64,000 nt of DNA from Phytophthora colocasiae (taxonomy: Eukaryota > Oomycota > Peronosporomycetes > Peronosporales > Peronosporaceae): the NCBI GenBank assembly GCA_018806915.1, contig JAGKQI010000038.1, positions 310,001 to 374,000 of the forward strand, read 5' to 3'. Numbering within the stretch: position 1 is the first letter of the stretch; each line of letters opens with the position of its first letter. This document shows positions 59,803-64,000 of the stretch, one piece after another. The translations under genes were made by a program, and so were the position numbers. Under the pieces are notes generated by a model, which made no database searches, was not told the origin of the DNA, and worked only from the letters and a program-made list of their open reading frames with translations.

Positions 59803-62347
59803 TTAAGCGAAATGCAGCGTGTTCGACGCTCTTACCCTTGCGACATCCTTCAGCAGCACGGACGAGAGATAGTTGCGCTCGTCGTACTCGCTGCGATCCT
59901 TCAGGTCGTTTTCAACTTGTGCCTGACCGTCCCACCACGCAGTGTTGGCGATCTCACGCAGCTTCCCCACTAACCCCTTGGTCAAAAACGGCCAGCGCTG
60001 GTGCACTTCATTTTTTCCTTCATCAGAGTTCGGCGCCAATACCCCACGGACGCATAGCGAGCCGTCAAACCCTTGCTTGACCTTGTTACGGCTCATCAAC
60101 TTCTCCGTCACAATCGATTGGGCAGGCGCTGTCGTCTCGTTCGACACTTCGAACAAACTCAAGTATAATCGAATCACCTCATGGTTGCTGGTCGTATGAA
60201 GGTTGTTGGGTTTTGCCTGTCTTCTCAAAAACGTACGACGATGATAACTCTCGAAGCGCTGAATCAGGGAACTTGTCGTACCCACCCACCTGGCTGTTAA
60301 CCCGAACCAAAATGAACGAAACACTTCCCTCCGGACGAACGTCACAGTCTTTCGGTGGAAAATCGGGATGATCAGATCCACTCCGAGTTGTCCACGAGGC
60401 AAGACACCAGCGGCTCGACGGTCTAGCAGCTTCCACAGAACTCCTGTCGTCGGCTCTGTTTTCCAGATCCACGAAATGGCTGAAACAAACTTTCCAACCG
60501 TCCCAGCTCTCCACCCACTTCCTGTACGCGTCCATCTTTTCCTCGTTAATGACCTCGGAGTCGCCCTCACGAATCTGCGGGTTGTCGCCCACGAGTTTCT
60601 CCACAAACCTCGTGACGTCGCAAAATCGCCCTGAGAAGGTAAACTCCATGTTTTGGACGAGGCCTTTGCCACCGCGTCCATTGCCAACAAGAGGAAGATT
60701 CGCGACACGGGTTCGCCAATGTTGCTAGTGTCAATCTCCCCATTGAGCAGCATCGTCCGGAACTGAGGGAGGATGTATCGTTCCAACGCGGATGGCCTCT
60801 TGAGATTGAGATCCTCCAACTCATACCACATGTACGACGCGCCAAACGTCAGGATCGGCTCGGACACGTAGCCGCTGATGTAAGCATCGTTCTTGTATGT
60901 CACGTAGTGCAGGACACTCATCAAGTTAGCAACCAAGAGCGGCGCCTTCCGGTTGAACGAGTTTGGACGTAGGCCAAGACGGCAGAACAGTGAGGCCACG
61001 TCGTGGAGAGTCAACTCCGTGTAGCTAGAAGGAAAGTCCGGTGGGAGGCCGATCAGCAATTTCCTTGCAGCAAACCAGACCATATCTGTCATTCTGCTGA
61101 ACAAATAGTGTTCTGACTTATCCATACTACGCCACAAGGGCCGCCCCATTGACACCAGAGCTGTCCACACGTCGTCCTCATCGGTAGTCAACACTCTGCT
61201 CTTGCTCGTCTTTTGATCATCCCCCAATTTCTTCACCATGATGTCCATCGTCTCTGTCAAGACGAACGATGGGAACAGCACCGTTTTAGGATTATAATCC
61301 ATTAGAGAAGGCAAATTCTCGGTATCTGCCACCGCGGACTCATGCACAAGAGGGTTCGTATCCACTAAAACTCCGAAAATGAGTCCGTTTGCTTTTCGTA
61401 CTGTAGAACTCCTATTCACCGTTATCAAAGCTTGTCGTAGATACTGCAACGCGGTTTTACCCCTGTTACCTTTGATCTTCAGCAGAGACCGAGCCTCGTC
61501 AACAGCTACAACCAGCACCGGAGTAACGGAGAGTTTCTTGCGTTTCTCCACTGGCTGGTTAGAAGTATGAGCAAAGCTGGACTTTATCCAGTTCGCGCAC
61601 CATATCAGCATCAATGTTGTAATTCTCCTCCACTTCAAACAACTTCAGCCACTTTTCTCTAACGTCAGAAATTCTCCATAGAGTACGTAAACGCTTTTTC
61701 CAGTGAAGTAACGATCTTGTCCACGCTACAATAATAATACTCTGAAAGAAGCCATTTACGCAGTTGAGGTGTCGCGCATGGGTACCCACTCGATCCTTCG
61801 ATGGTGCGTGCGCAGATGTACCAACACTTTCACGTCAAACCGTGTGCCATTGTGGTCAATAGGGCCATCTTTCTCCGCCAGACGCTTCACGATTCGGCTC
61901 TTGCCGAAGCCGGAACTCTGAGTGATGGTCACGTATGGCGCCGTGTACTTGTCGCGGAGGTGTATCATTGATATAAGCGTGGCAGCAGGCAACAAGGTGC
62001 TTCTGGAAGCTGACGTCAGCATCGCCTTCATAAGGTATATCGAACGCTGCGGGTACAATTCCGCGGGGCTTGGAACTGGCCACGTGGACTGGCGGTTCGC
62101 TGTGGATGACGCGTAGTTCGGTGATGGCGGCATCTGTAGCTGCTTTGACATCGGCCATCAAGAGACGATTTTCTACAGCGTCAGGTAAATAGGCACTGCG
62201 CACCGCTTGACGAATGCTTTCCTCCACCTTGTCATCGACCTGCTCGCCCTGAAGTTGAAGTTGCAGCTCACGCTCATGAACTCCCTTATCTTTTAAGGCA
62301 TTGAAGGCAGCAGCCGACAGCCTCTGGATGTGAGCAGGAGCTTCCAT
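59803..62347 (-). pseudogene. U8 minus-strand NTPase with degenerate nuclease domain
   Basis: Start ATG at 62347-62345, stop at 59803-59805. The region from Walker B to GRPLW and on to YITYKND-like sequence (about 60650-61560) is open and lacks the lesion that breaks the U1 copy. Private indels lie near 60210, 60357, 60462, 60648, 61567, 61667, 61820 and 61961. Nuclease Asp and the RVN remnant are present as in the other four minus-strand copies. The N-terminal block is a hybrid: LPDAVENRLLMAD followed by VKA. Confidence 0.83.
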
Positions 62348-62596
62348 GTCGTTATGATCGTTGGTACTGTTGTTGTTTTGGCTTCATCCCATCAGCCAAT
62401 CAGTTTTGACCTAGCGTCATCTTTCGTCTCGATGAAAGAAAGGCCCAGTCATCGTTCTGAGAGCGGAGAGATGGCAACTCGCCATTGACAAGAAGGCTAG
62501 AGTGAAGGTCGACGTTGTTGTGCAGGTTGTACTCACTTTCTCTCCTCACTTTTCACCTTTCATCGCTGCGCATCAAGCTCCAAACCATCCGTCGAC
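62348..62596. promoter_or_regulatory. Divergent promoter region of the U8 gene pair
   Basis: Like the other four but 2 bp shorter: AT is missing in GTTATGTGCAGG (near 62519). CCAAT box and pyrimidine-rich motifs are retained. Confidence 0.5.
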
Positions 62597-64000
62597 ATGG
62601 ATGAAATTGAGATGGGATACGAGGAGAAGGTTCCTGCTACGCTTGGACAGCGGCTGTCGGCTGCTGCCTTCAATGTCTTAAAAGATAAGGGAGTTCATGA
62701 GCGTGAGCTGCAACTTCAACTTCCAGGGCGAGCAGGTCGATGACAAAGGTGGAGGAAAGCATTCGTCAAGCGGTGCGCAGTGCCTATTTACCTGAAGCTA
62801 TAGAAAATCGTCTTGATGGCCGATTTTCGAAGCAGCTACAGATGCCGCCATCACCGAACTACGCGTCATCCAGAGCGAACCGCCCCTCAAGGCGGCCAAA
62901 GCCAATCCGGAGGCCGTCAAGTTGGCAACCGCAGCGTTCAAAAATGACTACAAAGGTGGTGCAGACATCAGCTTCCAGAATTACCTCGCAGCCAGTTGCC
63001 ACGCTTATTCCAATAACAAAAGCTTGTACACGGCGCCGTACGCAACCATCACTCAGAGCTCTGGCTTTGGCAAGAGTCGAATCCTAAGACGCCTTGCCGA
63101 GACACCTACTATTGAGCACGGTGGCGTCAAGTACGACGTCAAGGTGTTGTATATCTGCGCACGCGACATCGAACAGTCGAGTGGGTACCCCCGCGCCACA
63201 CCGGTTCTGCGCGAATGGCTTTTTCCTGAAAAAAATTGCAGTCAGACACAGATTGCCACTGCTTTAAAGAAAGCATACACGTACTCGATCAGGAAAACCC
63301 GAATGCAAGGGAAAATGGAAGGGGCTCTTTGAACTGGAGGAGAACAGCACTATTGATGCTGACGTGAAGGTTGAATTGGATAATGTCAACCTTCCGAATA
63401 TGCTTGGTCAGCAAGATACGCCCGGTCAACAAGATAGTTTCAGTCAACCAGATAAGCCCAGTCAACCAGATACGAAACAGGAATCAACAAAGACACGCAC
63501 AATGACTGCTACTCCGCCCAGTCAACCACCAACGAAACTCTTGAAAACCGCAACTACGCATAGTATTCCAAGTGATGTCCCGGTGCTTGTTGTGGCTATT
63601 GACGAGGCGCGGACTCTACTTAAGATCAAGGGTGACAAAGACGCCAACGCGTTCACACTTTTTCGGCGAGCTTTGATATAGGTGAACACAGTTATGCTGA
63701 AAAACGTCAAGGGGTCGTTTTGCTGTTCTAGTGGACACTAACTCCCGAGTGCATGAGTTCGTGCCAGCACTGTCATCGGATCCATCGTCACGAGTTGTCG
63801 GTGGAAGTACGTCGCTGTTCCCACCGTTCGTCTTGACAGAGACTATGGACGTCTTGGTGAATAACAGGCCCACAGCTAAGGAGAAAGTGTTGAGAGCTGG
63901 CGCAGGAGGTGATGAAAGGTCGTGTGGACGGATCTAGTATCGATGGGCCGGCCTTTGTGGAACAGTATGGATGATGACACCGTCGGAAATCTGGGATTCG
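62597..64000 (+). pseudogene. U8 plus-strand NTPase, runs off window
   Basis: ATG at 62597; the 3' end lies beyond 64,000, so whether the nuclease domain remains cannot be seen. The frame is broken by extra bases near 62724, 62746, 62828 and 63296 and losses near 62814 and 63313. A GATATAG at 63675-63681 replaces GAGAGAG and creates a stop. A patch at 63440-63510 has several A-to-C and G-to-A substitutions that turn the KKRK cluster into KTRT and GQPD into SQPD, differences seen in no other unit. The N-terminal block is a hybrid of the two variants (LPEAIENRL). Confidence 0.82.

Larger units (their letters stand above)
1..64000. repeat. Tandem array of eight transporter / NTPase-nuclease units
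   Basis: The same block recurs eight times in direct orientation. The transporter start codon recurs at 9588, 19344, 28123, 35663, 47465, 51675 and 55901. Spacings are 9756 bp (U2), 8780 bp (U3), about 4.2 kb (U4 without its transposon, U6, U7) and about 8.85 kb (U5 without its LTR element). U1 and U2 match nearly base for base by eye over more than 9 kb. M units share one deletion junction and S units share that junction plus a second one, which implies the order L, then M, then S, followed by re-amplification. The array continues past the right end of the window. Its left edge is probably near position 120, where U1 stops matching the other units. Confidence 0.93.

Overview
The window looks like nuclear DNA of a plant-pathogenic oomycete, most likely a Peronosporales/Phytophthora-type genome. 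The basis is full-size PDR (ABCG) transporter sequence of oomycete type, proteins joining a P-loop NTPase to a PD-(D/E)XK nuclease as in the Crinkler (CRN) world, an oomycete-style initiator ahead of the transporter, intron-poor genes and roughly balanced GC. No species can be named from the sequence alone. I saw no tRNA, rRNA, CRISPR array or bacterial-type operon.

Almost the whole window is one degenerate tandem array of eight units (U1-U8). A complete (L) unit is about 9.76 kb. It holds a broken PDR transporter (+, about 3.7 kb), a convergent minus-strand NTPase-nuclease paralogue (about 2.55 kb), a 250-bp divergent promoter region, a plus-strand NTPase-nuclease paralogue (about 2.76 kb) and a 310-bp spacer into the next transporter. 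U1 (1-9,587) and U2 (9,588-19,343) are L type. U3 (19,344-28,122) and U5 (35,663-47,464, less an insertion) are M type: a deletion removes the nuclease domain of the plus-strand gene and joins its remnant to the 5' leader of the next transporter. U4 (28,123-32,272), U6 (47,465-51,674) and U7 (51,675-55,900) are S type, about 4.2 kb: a second shared deletion fuses the transporter, just after NBD2, to the middle of the plus-strand gene, removing the rest of the transporter and the whole minus-strand gene. U8 (55,901-64,000) is long type and runs off the end.

Two mobile elements sit in the array. A complete piggyBac-family transposon (32,273-35,611; TTAA duplication, imperfect TIRs, apparently intact transposase with one intron) separates U4 from U5. 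A 2.96-kb LTR element without gag-pol (43,882-46,836; 5-bp target duplication, nearly identical LTRs) interrupts the plus-strand gene of U5. Empty sites for both are present in sibling units.

The main biological point is the head-to-head gene pair. Both members keep Walker A and Walker B. The plus-strand protein has a D...QVK nuclease core, while the minus-strand protein reads RVN at the lysine position in all five copies, so it is predicted to be nuclease-dead. In five of the seven plus-strand copies whose 3' end is visible, one shared deletion has removed the nuclease domain. The transporter is a pseudogene in every copy and shares most lesions, so it was probably already broken when amplified. 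Many unit-private 1-2 bp indels, concentrated in U3-U8, could be long-read consensus errors; open or broken status of individual copies should be read with that in mind.
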